Source: Cordilura impudica
Taxonomy: Eukaryota > Arthropoda > Insecta > Diptera > Scathophagidae
Direction of reading: 5' to 3'
Length of the DNA: 64,000 nucleotides
NCBI GenBank assembly: GCA_963682025.1
Contig: OY821518.1
Span: forward strand, 228,937,348 to 229,001,347
The translations under genes and the position numbers were made by a program. This document shows, one piece after another, positions 11,715 through 22,311 of the stretch (its first letter is position 1; the number at the start of each line of letters is the position of its first letter). The notes beneath the pieces were generated by a model. The model did no database searches, was not told where the DNA came from, and saw nothing but the letters and a program-made list of their open reading frames with translations.

Positions 11715-12110
11715 GTATACTAGAGGACCCCTGCTGCTCCGCAGCATTATATTATATTTTATTAATTCTTATAATATAATACCAAAATTTGCCAAGATAA
11801 GTTAACGTACATTAAAAGTAAAGTTGATTGTCCACGCATAACTTTCCTCAAACCCAACGAATTTGCCAAGAGAAGTTAACGTACAGTAATGCCAAAATAT
11901 GCCAAGATAAGTTAACGTACAGTAAAAGTAAAGTTGATTCTCCACGCATAACTTTCCTCAAACCCAACGAATTTAAGCAGTTAATAGCTCAAAAGAAGGA
12001 GCTTGATCCACTGAGTGTTCTTAGACCTATGTCAACAGCCTACGTTAATTAGAACTCTAGTTATAGAAGTTTGAGAGAAGAAAAATATTGAAAAAAATCT
12101 TGAATGCAAA
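11715..12110 (+). repeat. Dispersed repeat with 36-bp minisatellite and a short conserved coding-like tail
   Basis: Begins TACTAGAGGACCCCTGCTG and has tandem units containing CCAAGATAAGTTAACGTACA and CCAAAATATGCC. It then has a frame ending ...FLKPNEFKQLIAQ-KKELDPLSVLRPMSTAYVN. A second copy lies at 55770-56095, where the same frame continues to ...YRGLREEKY and a stop. The two copies differ mainly by synonymous or conservative changes in this tail, so it may be a captured exon or a transposon ORF end. I do not recognise the protein. Confidence 0.55.
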
Positions 12111-12461
12111 GTTTATTCATAAATTCTTTTAATATATAAGATTTATTGTCGATTTTTTCGGTTTTAAGAACTAATAATATTTTTTAATATGACACCAAAA
12201 GAAAGTTTTAATGAAAATTTATATGGTGTTACTATTAAATTGTCCGCAATTGTATAAATAATGTTTATACTAAATTCCCGTATAAAAATCCTTAATGATG
12301 ATTTTTTAAGTATTTAACAACCGGGTTTTTAAATATATCGCCTATTTGACAAAACTGTTTCGAAAGTTAAACTGAACCGTTTAATAAATTTTTTTAAGTA
12401 ACGACTTAAATGTCTGTCTTATATTTTTAAAAAGTTTAAGAAGTTTAAAATGTATACTTGC

Positions 12462-13349
12462 CTCATCTGTCATATTGTTACATATAAATCCAACAAGATG
12501 AAAACTTAACAAAGGCATCATCCAAAGCATTGCAAATAACGCAAATACTATTGAATCCGATACGGCCATTAAGTATATATCAGATAAAGATTCCAAAGTA
12601 AAAGAAAACGTGGAAATTAGTATTGGTATGCCGTAAATACTGCTTACGAGCTCCATAGAAACGTGGATAATTTCATCATGAAACTGTAATAACTCTTGAA
12701 ATTTTTCTAAACTGGTATGACTTAGTGTTGTAAGTCGTTTTGGCAACAATAGATTTTCAATAGAATACGACACAAATTTGAAACTATTCGAAATGGTAAT
12801 TAAAACACTTATATAAATTGACCAAATTAAAAACGATAAAACACAGTACATGCAATGCGTAATATATAGAAGATATGAATAATCGTTTCCACCAATCGAA
12901 TAAATCGTATATGTCGTATTAAGAACATATATTATGACACACGACATTAAGAAACCCATACGAATTCTTGTGTGTAAATTAACATTTTGCGAATATCCTT
13001 GCAAAAACTTTCGCCTCCATTTTCGTATAATTTCCAAAAGTCCAAGATGTTGATGTTGCTTTAAAATCCACCAGAAGTTTAATGCTATTTGTGCCAAATA
13101 TATCAACTGTATTACCATTTGGTTGAAGTAATTACCGGTGTCACTGTATATCCCGTAATAGAATTCGCTTGAGTGCAGTACGAATAATATTAAGGTTAAT
13201 ATAATTGATGCTTGAATAAGAATGTGATAAATATAGAATATTATGTTGTTATTTTGTATTTTATAACAATTGTCATCTGCATCAAATTTTACCGCCATGA
13301 TACCAGCAAACGCCAATAATTTATAAAAAACTTCAATTTCATCCGCCAT
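12462..13349 (-). CDS. Gustatory-receptor-like protein, copy 2 (main exon, 296 codons)
   Basis: Closest to copy 3; they share Y-I-Y-H-I-L-I-Q-A-S-I-I and L-F-V-L-H-x-S-E. The start is the ATG at 13349 (KMADEIEVFYKLL). An in-frame ATG at 13409 also exists, but the upstream extension is not conserved in frame in copy 4. Six hydrophobic segments precede C-N-N-M-T-D-E at the end, with donor GAG|GCAAGT at 12461-12456. The frame stays open for 27 more codons to a stop at 12381 by reading through the donor. That extension resembles copies 3 and 4 but is broken in copy 6, which favours it being intronic. The gustatory receptor family detects tastants or pheromones in sensory neuron dendrites; the ligand is unknown. 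No seventh-segment exon was found before the repeats at 12110. Confidence 0.75.
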
Positions 13350-13589
13350 TTTATTTATTCTGAGTTCACAAATCAACTGTTGTTGTTGGTTGGAAACATT
13401 AATACTCAAAAATACTAAGGAAGAAACATACGAAGCAAAAGCTTTAACGAAGATGAAAGAAGCGCTGACAATGCACTCAATTTTATTAAACTCTTATTTA
13501 TGCAGTTACTGATTTAGATCAATTGTAAATAAAAACACGTCATTATTGAATAATATGGCCACTTAAAAGTTAAAAAATAAAATGCAAAA

Positions 13590-13710
13590 GTGTACAGAGA
13601 AAAGTGATTAGAAAGGAATTTATTCCTTTTAAGCAAACCCATGATGAATCCTCTGTATTTCAGCCGGATGCAGCTTTAGCTCATTACGCTGCGACAATTT
13701 GAATTTGTTA
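13590..13710 (+). pseudogene. mariner/Tc1 transposase fragment
   Basis: Reads, with changes, as V-Y-R-E-K...I-P-F-K-Q-T-H-D-E-S-S-V-F-Q-P-D-A-A-L-A-H-Y-A-A-T. This matches the mariner/Tc1 block around the second catalytic aspartate (family form: lPfi..h....vFWPDLAs.HYa). Only about 40 codons remain. The same fragment lies upstream of receptor copies 3 and 4, and at 52900-53050. Confidence 0.65.
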
Positions 13711-13900
13711 AGAATAGTAAACGGACTGCATATGAAAAAGAAGATTTTCAGTAATTTCAATAGCGATCATGCTACGGCCGACAAAAACAGACAGATGAAC
13801 AGGAAGACTGACGGGCGGATCGACGGATGAACATCATAAATCGACGCGGAAAGTTTTCATATCACTATTGAAACTGGTGATACAATAAGACGTAAAATTT
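13711..13900. repeat. mini-me-like repeat fragment
   Basis: Carries ACAGACAGATGAACAGGAAGACTGACGGGCGGA, a degenerate GTCY-type tract, and ATAAATCGACGCGGAAAG. It is equivalent to 21890-22060, 36880-36960 and 53200-54680 in the other receptor units. Confidence 0.5.
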
Positions 13901-13978
13901 TTTGCTTAATTATTTTTGATTATAATTGTTAAATTTAACTGATATTGAGATCTGTAATAATTATTAAATTAAAGTCTA

Positions 13979-14751
13979 AATTCTGTGGCTTTCTAGAATA
14001 ACCGCGTACGTCATAAAATCAAAATGTTCAGGGGAGCCAAAAAACGTTATATTTAAAATTATGGAGTCGATATAAAGATTTTAGAGCTTTTTATTTAACA
14101 GTCCTGTAGATATGGGCAATAAATACTTTATATAAAATTTTGAGTCAAAAATCTTCAGAGGCATAGATCCTAGAGAAGGAAGAAAAAAACAATATATAAA
14201 TTACACTTAAAGTGTGTGCAGAAAAAACAACTTATGTCGACAAACGTCGTTTTCTTTGAAAAAGAAAACTACCAATGCATCCATCCATGTAGACATAAGT
14301 TGTGATTGCTTGAAAAATGGATTTTTTTGTTCGTCAACAAAAAGTCAACGGGACTTAGGATGAGAATATAAAAACGTATCAAGAATAATAGTGACAAAAA
14401 ATAACAGAAATAAAACACAAGTTTTTATAAGTGGTTATAAACTGAAAAATAATCCAAAATTATTTTGCATTTTTTTTTTTCATTAATAACAACGTATGTC
14501 GCTATGTGTCGTTTTCTGAGAAAATAATTTGTCAGCGATCAAACGTTGGTTGACATACGTCGTTAGTGCTGCAAATTAATTTAATAAACATTAAAGTTAC
14601 GTCGTTATTTAAAGAAAAAACTCAGTAATGGTCAATATTTTTTTTTAAATTTAACACATGTAAAGAGCGTTAAAAATTAATATATTTGGCATCGTTAACT
14701 CAAAACTGACAAAAATGGATATACGCGGTTATTCCAGAAAACCACAGAATT
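13979..14751. mobile_element. MITE with about 30-bp terminal inverted repeats
   Basis: The left end AATTCTGTGGCTTTCTAGAA, continuing ATAACCGCGTA, is matched in reverse by the right end TACGCGGTTATTCCAGAAAA, continuing CCACAGAATT. There is no coding sequence. Inside are two short inverted-repeat modules (14229-14306 and 14487-14560). The right end of a second copy lies at 29693-29835, next to the Transib-like element. Confidence 0.75.
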
Positions 14752-14860
14752 AATGGCCTTAACATACAAAAAAAAAAACTGTTAAAAAAGTGGCATTGAA
14801 ATAATTTGACAAATAAATATATAAAAAAAAAACATAAACACATAAAGTAATTATATTATA

Positions 14861-15060
14861 GAACAGAGCATAAAAGGAAATAGACAAACTCTAGACGGAC
14901 TATGCGATACCCTATACCATACGTTTAGAGAATTGGTCTTATCCTATAGAACAAAGCATAAAATGAAGTAGACAAACTCTAGACGGACTATGCGATACCC
15001 TATACCATACGTTTAGAGAATTGGTCTAATCCTATAGAACAAAGCATAAAAGGAAGTAGA
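14861..15060. repeat. 88-bp tandem repeat
   Basis: GAACAGAGCATAAAAGG / GAACAAAGCATAAAATG / GAACAAAGCATAAAAGG start at 14861, 14949 and 15037, an exact 88-bp period over two full units and a partial third. Each unit contains ACTATGCGATACCCTATACC. The third runs straight into a dispersed family A repeat. Confidence 0.9.
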
Positions 15061-15069
15061 CAAACTCCT

Positions 15070-15300
15070 TTAAAAACAAGTAAGAAAATTATAGTTGGTC
15101 TATACCGACTACTCGATACCCTAATTGGGTATAAAAAATAAGTTGAACCCAATTCTGAGTAGAATTTTTTATTAATTTGTTTGTCTGCATATTTCAAAAA
15201 ATTCATGTCGGATGCTATATTTATATGGAGACTAGGTGGAAAAATGGACCGATCCTGGCCATATTTGGTAGTCATTTTTTTTTTTTTTGCACAAATATAT
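15070..15300 (+). repeat. Dispersed repeat 'family A', left part (split by a hAT foldback element)
   Basis: Starts AAACAAGTAAGAAAATTATAG, then a palindrome (GTTGGTCTATACCGAC) and TACTCGATACCCTA. The later parts of the same family are at 15725-15760 (TTTGCCACCTGCAGTTTGATT) and 18671-18830 (ATAGACGGACGGACGGACAG ... GTGGTATAGGGTATA), on either side of the hAT insertion. Fuller copies lie at 30479-31125 and inverted at 54910-55722. Confidence 0.7.
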
Positions 15301-15724
15301 ACAATCCAAATTTGACAAATTTGTAATATTTTTGTTTTTGATAGGTTTAAGTGAAGTTCGGGAGGCAGCTACATTGAATTAACTCACTAATTCAAACTCG
15401 TATTGGAACTCCCCTGCTCCTAAGAGCTAGGTTCCCCAAAATACAATAGAAATTCTATATATACAGTCATGTACTCCCATGACTTTGAATTTATGTAAAT
15501 GTTATTCGCGTTGCATTACAGCTCTCCCTCAAGTAACAACTCCCTGTGATTTGCGGTCATAAAGCTAAAATATCCTTTACCTTTGTGAATGAAATTCAAT
15601 TAATAGTCAGCTCTATTAACTATTTAATATTTATATTTGCACCCCGTAAATATCGATCATGGTCCTTCGAACCGGATGTGAACCAGTGACCTATGGCTAT
15701 ATACCAAATTTGCTTAAAATATAT
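15301..15724. other. Non-coding sequence inside or beside the family A repeat
   Basis: No gene seen. The beginning (TTTAAGTGAAGTTCGGGAGGCAGCT) matches family A at 30760-30800. The middle (15390-15690) is unlike the other family A copies and may be a further insertion. Confidence 0.4.
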
Positions 15725-15760
15725 TCATATTTGCCACCTGCAGTTTGATTACATGGATAC

Positions 15761-18662
15761 TAGGGTGGCCCTTAATAAAAAAGTGTTCAAACTGTCGGTC
15801 TCACCCCCTAGAAATATGCGAATAGCAAAAAAACTGAGAAATACAAAGTTTTGGGCCAATCAGAAAACGTTTAGTCGTGGCGCAAAGCGATTGAAAATTT
15901 CAAGTGTGTTTATATGGGGAAAATATTACTTTTTTCAGATTTTACGAAAATTTCGTTCTATAGTTTAATTTTTCCGACAAGCTGTTATATATATAATTCA
16001 GGATCAGTATTAACTTATCCCTTCAAAAGGCTATAAAACTTCAAAATCGAATAAAACCTCGCCAAGAAATAGCAAATGCCCCAGACCACTTTTGTGCCAA
16101 AAAAACTAGGTCATGAAATTTGATGGCATTTTTTTCAACTTTGAGAAATTGATTAAAGCCATCATTCTTTTTTGGTCTCTATACTTATAAGTATGTATTC
16201 AGAAATGAGGTATTGTTTTATTACCACGTTGTTAACCTATTGCGCATTGAGGCCGAAAATTGGAAATTTTTTTGATAAAATTTTTAAAACTCCTTTTTCA
16301 AGTTTGAAAAAATTTTCTGAAACAAAATTTAAAAAAATGAATCTATCACTTTAAGGTTTTATGAAATACATGTTGCAGATTAACTGTGTGAATTTTTAAG
16401 TAAATCCCTCTACCAGAATTTTTTTGACAAGGATTTTATTTTTACGGATTTCGAGAAAAATTGGATTTTTGTGATTTGTGTACTCTTTCTAAATACTTTG
16501 TATCAAAAATTCACCGTTTTTCTACTTCTAAATGTTATATTTTATCCTAATAGCCTAGGGTTTCGGAAAAGTAATATGACTCCATTAACCCTTTTGGAAT
16601 GGGGGTCACATATGACCCCAAACTAATAAAAGACAATTTATGCAAAAAATTCAAATATTTTGTAAGTGCTGTCCAATTTTTAGATGCGACGCTTAAAATA
16701 TAATAACCAAATGTGTAGAAGTTTCGTCCCAAAAATTTGGGATAAATCCGAGAACATTAACCCATTATTTGCCAAGGCCAGCTTGGGATTTTAAGATATT
16801 TTAAAATAAAAATGACCTAAAACGAGTTTTTCTATTTAACTCGTTGATACCACTATTTAGAATTTAAGAAAAATAATTCGTTTAATTTTTATTTATTTCA
16901 CCCTTCAGTGCTCCTGAGATCAAAATTATACATTGTGATATATCTCTGGTGCAATTATCTGCTTATTGCTCGCGAATATAAATTAAAACAACTTAGGTCA
17001 TATGTGCAAAAAATAGGACGCAAAAATTTTGTTGTTGCAGCAAAGCCTATTCTGTTTTTTGAAATTCACTTTGATTTAATTTTGTAATTTATTCCATTAA
17101 GAGTAGTATTAATTTAATATTACCTTTTATATATATTATTACATTTGAAATTTACTTTTATTTAATAAACTATTTAAAACTGGGAAATAAAATGGTAGAA
17201 GTTTCAAAACCTGTAGGTGACATTGAAGATAATATAAAGCGACCGATTATAAAAAGCGAAAAATGTCAACCATTATAAGTAATGGCATCTTCACCGATTG
17301 ACCTGAATTTTTTTTTTGACGCTTTTCTCCACCAAATTGGTGGGTGAGACAGCAATAAATTCAACTATTACTTTATTACATAAAGTAATTTTATAACAAA
17401 ATTGGTTAAAAGTTGTTTTAATTTATATTCGCGAGCAATAAGCAGATAATTGCATCAAAGATATATCACAATGGATAATTTTGATCTCAGGAGCATTGAA
17501 GGGATAAATAAATAAAAATTGACCGAATTATTTTTCTTAAACTCCAAATAGTGGATCAACGCGTTTAATAGAAAAACTCGTTTTAGCTCATTTTTATTTA
17601 AAAATATCTTAAAATCCAAAGCTGCCCTATGCAAATAATTGGTTAACGTTCTCGGATTTATCCCAAATTTTTGGAACAAAACTTCTACATATTTGGTTAT
17701 TATATTTTAAGTGTCGCATCTAAAAATTGGACAGCACTTACAAAATATTTGAATTTTTTGAATAAATTGTCTTTTATTAGTTTGGGGTCATACGTGACCC
17801 CAATTCCAAAAGGGTTAATGGAGTCATATTATTTTTTTCCGAAACCCTAGGCTATTAAGATAAAATATAATATTTAAAAGCAGAAAAGTGATGAATTTTT
17901 GATACAAAGTATTTAGAAAGAGTACATTTACAGAATATTTCACAAAAATCTAAGTTTTCTCGAAATCCGCGAAAATATAATCCTTTTCAAAAAAGTTCTG
18001 GCAGAGGGATTTTCTTAAAAAATCACACAGTTAATCTGCAACATGTATTTAATAAAACCTTAAAGTGATAGATTAATTTTTTTAAAATTTGTTTAAGAAA
18101 ATTTTTTCAAACTTGAAAAAGGAGTTTTAAAAATTTTATAAAAAAAATTTCCAATTTTCGGTCTCAATGGGCAATAGGTTAACAACGTGGTAATAAAACA
18201 ATACTTCATATCTGAGTACTTATAAGTATAGAGACCAAAAAAGAATGATGGCTTTAATCAATTTCTCAAAGTTGAAAAAAATGCCATCAAATTTCATGAC
18301 CTAGTTTTTTTTTGGCACAGAAGTGGTCTGGGGCATTTGCTACTTCTTGGCGAGGTTTCATACGATTTTGAAGTTTTATAGCCTTTGGAAAGGATAATTT
18401 AATACTTATCCCGAATTATGTAACAGCTTGTCGGAAAAATTAAATTATAGAACGAAATTTCCGTAAAATCTGAAAAAAAAGTCATATTTTCCCCATATAA
18501 ACACACTTGAAATTTTCAATCGCTTTGCGCCACGACTAAACGTTTTTTGATTGGCACAAAACTTTGTATTTCTCAGTTTTTTTGCTATTCGCATATTTCT
18601 AGAGGGTGAGACCGACAGTTTGAACACTTTTTTTTCCCTCCATATAACGAAGGGCCACCCTA
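15761..18662. mobile_element. hAT-type foldback element, 2.9 kb, long inverted arms
   Basis: The ends TAGGGTGGCCCTTAATAAAA and ...AGGGCCACCCTA fit the hAT end rule (YARNG). The flanks ATGGATAC (15753-15760) and ATGGACAC (18663-18670) form an 8-bp target duplication with one change, of the hAT form nTnnnnAn. The arms (about 15761-16990 and 17395-18662, roughly 1.25 kb each) are inverted copies around a 0.4-kb spacer. Each arm holds a smaller hairpin, GGGGTCA-TATG-TGACCCC or a close variant (near 16603 and 17787). No transposase is present, so it is non-autonomous. Confidence 0.85.
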
Positions 18663-18839
18663 ATGGACACATAGACGGACGGACGGACAGACATCGCTAA
18701 ATCGACTCAGAAAGTGAAAGTGGTTCTGAATCGATCAATAATGTAAGTCAAATATTTTTGGTAGTTACAAAGATCAGCACAAAGTCATAATACACATAGT
18801 GGTATAGGGTATAACAATACATAAAGCAAATCAAAGAAA

Positions 18840-19475
18840 CAAGTGCATACTCTGAAAATAGAACACAGCTTATGGCTGATTTTCATTATGGCAATTATAC
18901 CGACAACAAGCAATTGCCTCAATTGACATCTCGTAATTTTCTATTAATTCCTTTCGTTTCCATTACATCTTATAAACTAACAAAAATGCGGCTGTCAAAT
19001 AAAAATAAATTACCAACATGTTGGCAATTTCATTTTAAATGTTAAATGATGCCAGGGATTGTAAATGACAATACATTACAACCCGTTTTCATGCAACGGA
19101 TAATAATTGACAACAATTGATATTGAAAATGACATAATGCAAATCGGTTGTAAATGACATGCAACTGATAACAATTCATATTGAAAATGACATAATGAAA
19201 ACCGGGCATTAAAACGAAATAGACAAATTCTCAGTCAAACAACAAATATAAATATAAACTTTACATCATCTAATAAAATCACTGTTATAAGCCGTGATTT
19301 AAGCTTCTACTTTAAATTATAAAGTATAAATACAAAATTTTTTGTATTTTTTTTCCCAGTCTCTGATACAAAAAAATATGTTTTACCCAAATGACCACTG
19401 GTTAAATTATTGAAACAATAGTCTCAATCCTGTTCGAAGGACCATGTGCAATTTAATATGAGAACTAAATGCAAA
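18840..19475. other. AT-rich non-coding sequence
   Basis: No gene is seen. Degenerate direct repeats of ACAATTGATATTGAAAATGACATAATG lie at about 19115-19200 (written here only to mark the unit; two copies are visible). CTGTTCGAAGGACCATG at 19430 is the reverse of a motif at 15657. Confidence 0.4.
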
Positions 19476-19859
19476 TCTATATATTAATACGTGAAGGTAA
19501 ATTTTTAGTTCCCTTTTTAAGCAATATGCGGGCACGGAGGAGTGTGAAAAATAATTCACAAACCGAATTGTTCTGAAACTTAACAACTGAGTTTTCGATT
19601 GTATTAACAGAAATTTTATAGCAACTAACCATTTTCTATTGTGATAAAATGTTTACTATTGAGACAATAGAATTGTAATTGCAAGCAACTCAAAATTTGG
19701 TTATTAACTTCATCGCAATTCGGTTGGCAACATATTTGGTAGCCACAACGAACAGATTTTCTGTGTATATAAATTAAAAAAATATTGAAAAAAAGATTGT
19801 ATGAAAAAATAACATTTCCTAAAATTTGCACTCGAATTTCGAGTGCTAGGCTATACTAG
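19476..19859 (+). mobile_element. Helitron-like non-autonomous element, type B, 384 bp
   Basis: The 5' end is TCTATATATTAATACGTGAAG after an A. The 3' end has a perfect 9-bp hairpin (GCACTCGAATTTCGAGTGC, 19828-19846), nine bases, then CTAG at 19856-19859. These are the Helitron 5' TC and 3' hairpin plus CTRR. Other copies lie at 43415-43012 (minus) and 51908-52290. No coding sequence. Confidence 0.82.
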
Positions 19860-20504
19860 CATAATTATAATACCTGAATGTTTGTAATACATTCAATATG
19901 AAACAAGAGTTTCTTTCGAGTATTTGTAAGATACACGATATTTAAATTGAAACGACTGTTTCTTGTTAGCATTTCTGCGGTACTGATTTTATTTAATAAA
20001 CCGAGGACACTATGGGTCTAAAGATGCGTTAAACGATACATTAAATCAGAATTATTTATGATAGTAATTAACTGTACTTTCTTCTGCCGTAACTAAATTC
20101 CATTTAATATTTAACGTGTTCATTTTTGAACAGATTTGTTCTATTTAATTTTAAAGTATATTGAATTTATTGTCGGTTTTTTCGGTTTGAAAAAACTAAT
20201 AATTTATTTAATATGACATTAAACAAAGTATTAAGGGAAGATTCTATAGTATTGCTATTGAATTGTCCGTAACTGTATAACAATATTTATATTAAATTCC
20301 CGTTTAAAAATTCTTTATGAGGAGGTTTTAAGTATTCAACAACCGGGGTTTTAAATATGTTTGTCGAATATTTGGCAAAATTGTTTGAAATAATTAACTG
20401 GACCCAAAAATTACTGTAAGTCATTTAATAATTTTATTAAATAACGACTTAAATATTTATTTAATATGTTTAAAAAGTTTGAGGAGTTGAAAGTGTATAC
20501 TTGC

Positions 20505-21392
20505 CTCTTCTACCATATTGCTACATATAAATCCAATAAGATGAAAACTTAACAAAGGCATCATCCAAAGCGATGAAAATGAGGCAGATACTATTGAATT
20601 CGATATGGCCATTAAGTATATATCTGATATAGATTCCAAAGTAATACAAAACGTGCAAATTAGTATTGGTATGCCGTAAATACTGCTTACGAGCTCCATA
20701 GAAACGTGGATAATTTCATCATGAAACTGTAATAACTCTTGAAATTTCTTTGAACTGGTATGACTCAGTGTGGTAAGACTTTCTGGCAATATTAGATTTT
20801 CAATAGAATACGACACAAATTTGAAACTATTCGAAATTGTCATTAAAATACTTATATAAACTGACCAAATTAAAGACGATAAAACACAGTAAATGCAATA
20901 CGTTGAATATAGAAGATATGAATAACCGCTTTCGCCAATCGTACAAATTAAATATGTCGTATTAAGAACATATATTGTTACACACACTATTAAGGAACCC
21001 ATACGAATTCGCGTGTATAAATGAACATTTTGCGAATTTCCTTGTAAGAACTTTCGCCTCCACTTTCGAATAATTTCCAAAAGTTGAAGGTGTTGATGTT
21101 GCCTTAAAATCCACCACAAGTTGAATACTATTTGTGCAAAATTCATCAACTGTATTGTCATTTGGTTGAAATAATTACCGGTGTCACTGTATACCCCATT
21201 ATAGAGTTCGCTTGGGTGCAGTACGAATAATATTAAGGTTATTATAATTGATGCTTGAATAAGAATGTGATAAATATAGAATATTATTTTGTTATTTTTT
21301 ATTTTATAACAATTGTCATCTGCATCAAATTGTACCGTCATGACACCAGCAAATGCCAATAATTTATAAAAAATTTCTATTTCATCCGCCAT
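20505..21392 (-). CDS. Gustatory-receptor-like protein, copy 3 (main exon, 296 codons)
   Basis: Sister of copy 2. Start at 21392 (KMADEIEIFYKLL); the frame is open further upstream to an ATG at 21512, adding a hydrophobic stretch (F-I-F-I-K-A-F-A-S-C-F) that could be 5' UTR read as protein. The exon ends C-S-N-M-V-E-E with donor GAG|GCAAGT (20504-20499). A CTTACAG acceptor-like site follows at 20420-20414, giving a 91-nt candidate intron, and the next bases are TAA in phase. The residue pattern L-Q-F-H-D-E-I-I-H-V-S-M-E and S-S-I-Y-G-I-P-I (about residues 222-245) is the family signature before segment 5. All codons to the donor are open, so this copy could be functional if a seventh-segment exon exists elsewhere. 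Confidence 0.75.
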
Positions 21393-21649
21393 TTTACTTA
21401 TTCTGAGTTTACAAATCAACTGTTGTTGTTGGTTGAAAACATTAAAGCTCAAAAATACGAAGGAAGAAAAACACGAAGCAAAAGCTTTAATGAAAATGAA
21501 AAAAGCACTCAAATTTTTAAAATTAATATTTATGCATTTCCTTCGTGAATATGATGATTTAGATCAAATGTAAATAAAACACATACTGACGTATCCTAAA
21601 TTATATTTTTAAATAATATGGCTACTTAAAAGTTACAAAAAAAAAAATG

Positions 21650-21790
21650 GTCGAAGTGTACAGAGAAAAGTGCTTAGAATAAAGATTTATTCCTTTTAGG
21701 CAAAGCCACGATGGATTCACAATATTTGGGCCGCATGTAGCTTTAGCTCATTACGCTGTCACAGCTTAAATTTTTTAAAATAGACATCAA
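21650..21790 (+). pseudogene. mariner/Tc1 transposase fragment
   Basis: Same remnant as upstream of copy 2: V-Y-R-E-K-C... then L-A-H-Y-A-V-T. It is broken by frameshifts and sits in the same position relative to receptor copy 3 (about 260 bp upstream of the start codon), so it was carried along in the tandem duplication. Confidence 0.55.
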
Positions 21791-22311
21791 TCCACTGAAA
21801 GTCTTACAATGTCAGAATATTTAAAGATATTGGGCTCCAGTTAAAACCAAATTTAAGAATACTAAACAGAATGCAAATTAAATAAATATTTTCATGAATT
21901 TCTGCAGCGATCATCCTACGGCCCACAATAGTTTATGTACCCAATAATTTCATCAAGATATATATTTATATTTTGGACCTTTAGTTTTAATATAAGGTTT
22001 AAATGTACACACAGACAGACAGAAAGTGTCTCTAAGCCGTGCGGTATAATAGTTGATGCGTATAAGTCCAATATTTTAGTTCATATTATAAATATTTTGT
22101 CTGACCCTGTGATATACATAATTACTGTCGATACTGCAAATATAATACCAATTGTCAAAAAAGAAAATTTATAAAATATTCAGTTATGTAGAAAACAATT
22201 TCTGAATTTAGAAATTTTTTATCCTACTTTTTAATAATTCGAAACTTAACATATCAAAGCAAGGTTCAGAAAATACACACATGAAATATACAATTTTCTG
22301 TTCAAAAGCAG

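Noticed and set aside
12381..12461. C-terminal extension A-S-I-H-F-K-L-L-K-L-F of receptor copy 2 as real coding sequence
   Set aside because: It begins with a splice-donor sequence, diverges in copy 1, is shifted out of frame in copy 6, and ends in different stops. It is more likely intron, though not excluded.
15640..15690. GGTCCTTCGAACCGGATGTG-like text as a tRNA T-arm or SINE head
   Set aside because: No acceptor, D or anticodon arms can be folded around it, and no A/B box pair with proper spacing was seen.
15693..15968. Open frame V-F-K-L-S-V-S-P-P-R-N-M-R, repeated at 18445-18672 and 54312-54539
   Set aside because: It follows the hAT arms, which are recent copies of one another. Similarity at DNA level explains the shared peptide, and no protein family is recognised.
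21393..21512. N-terminal extension of receptor copy 3 with a hydrophobic stretch as a signal peptide
   Set aside because: Copy 4 has an in-frame stop in the same region while its exon is intact, so the shared ATG (M-x-D-E-I-E) is the better start.
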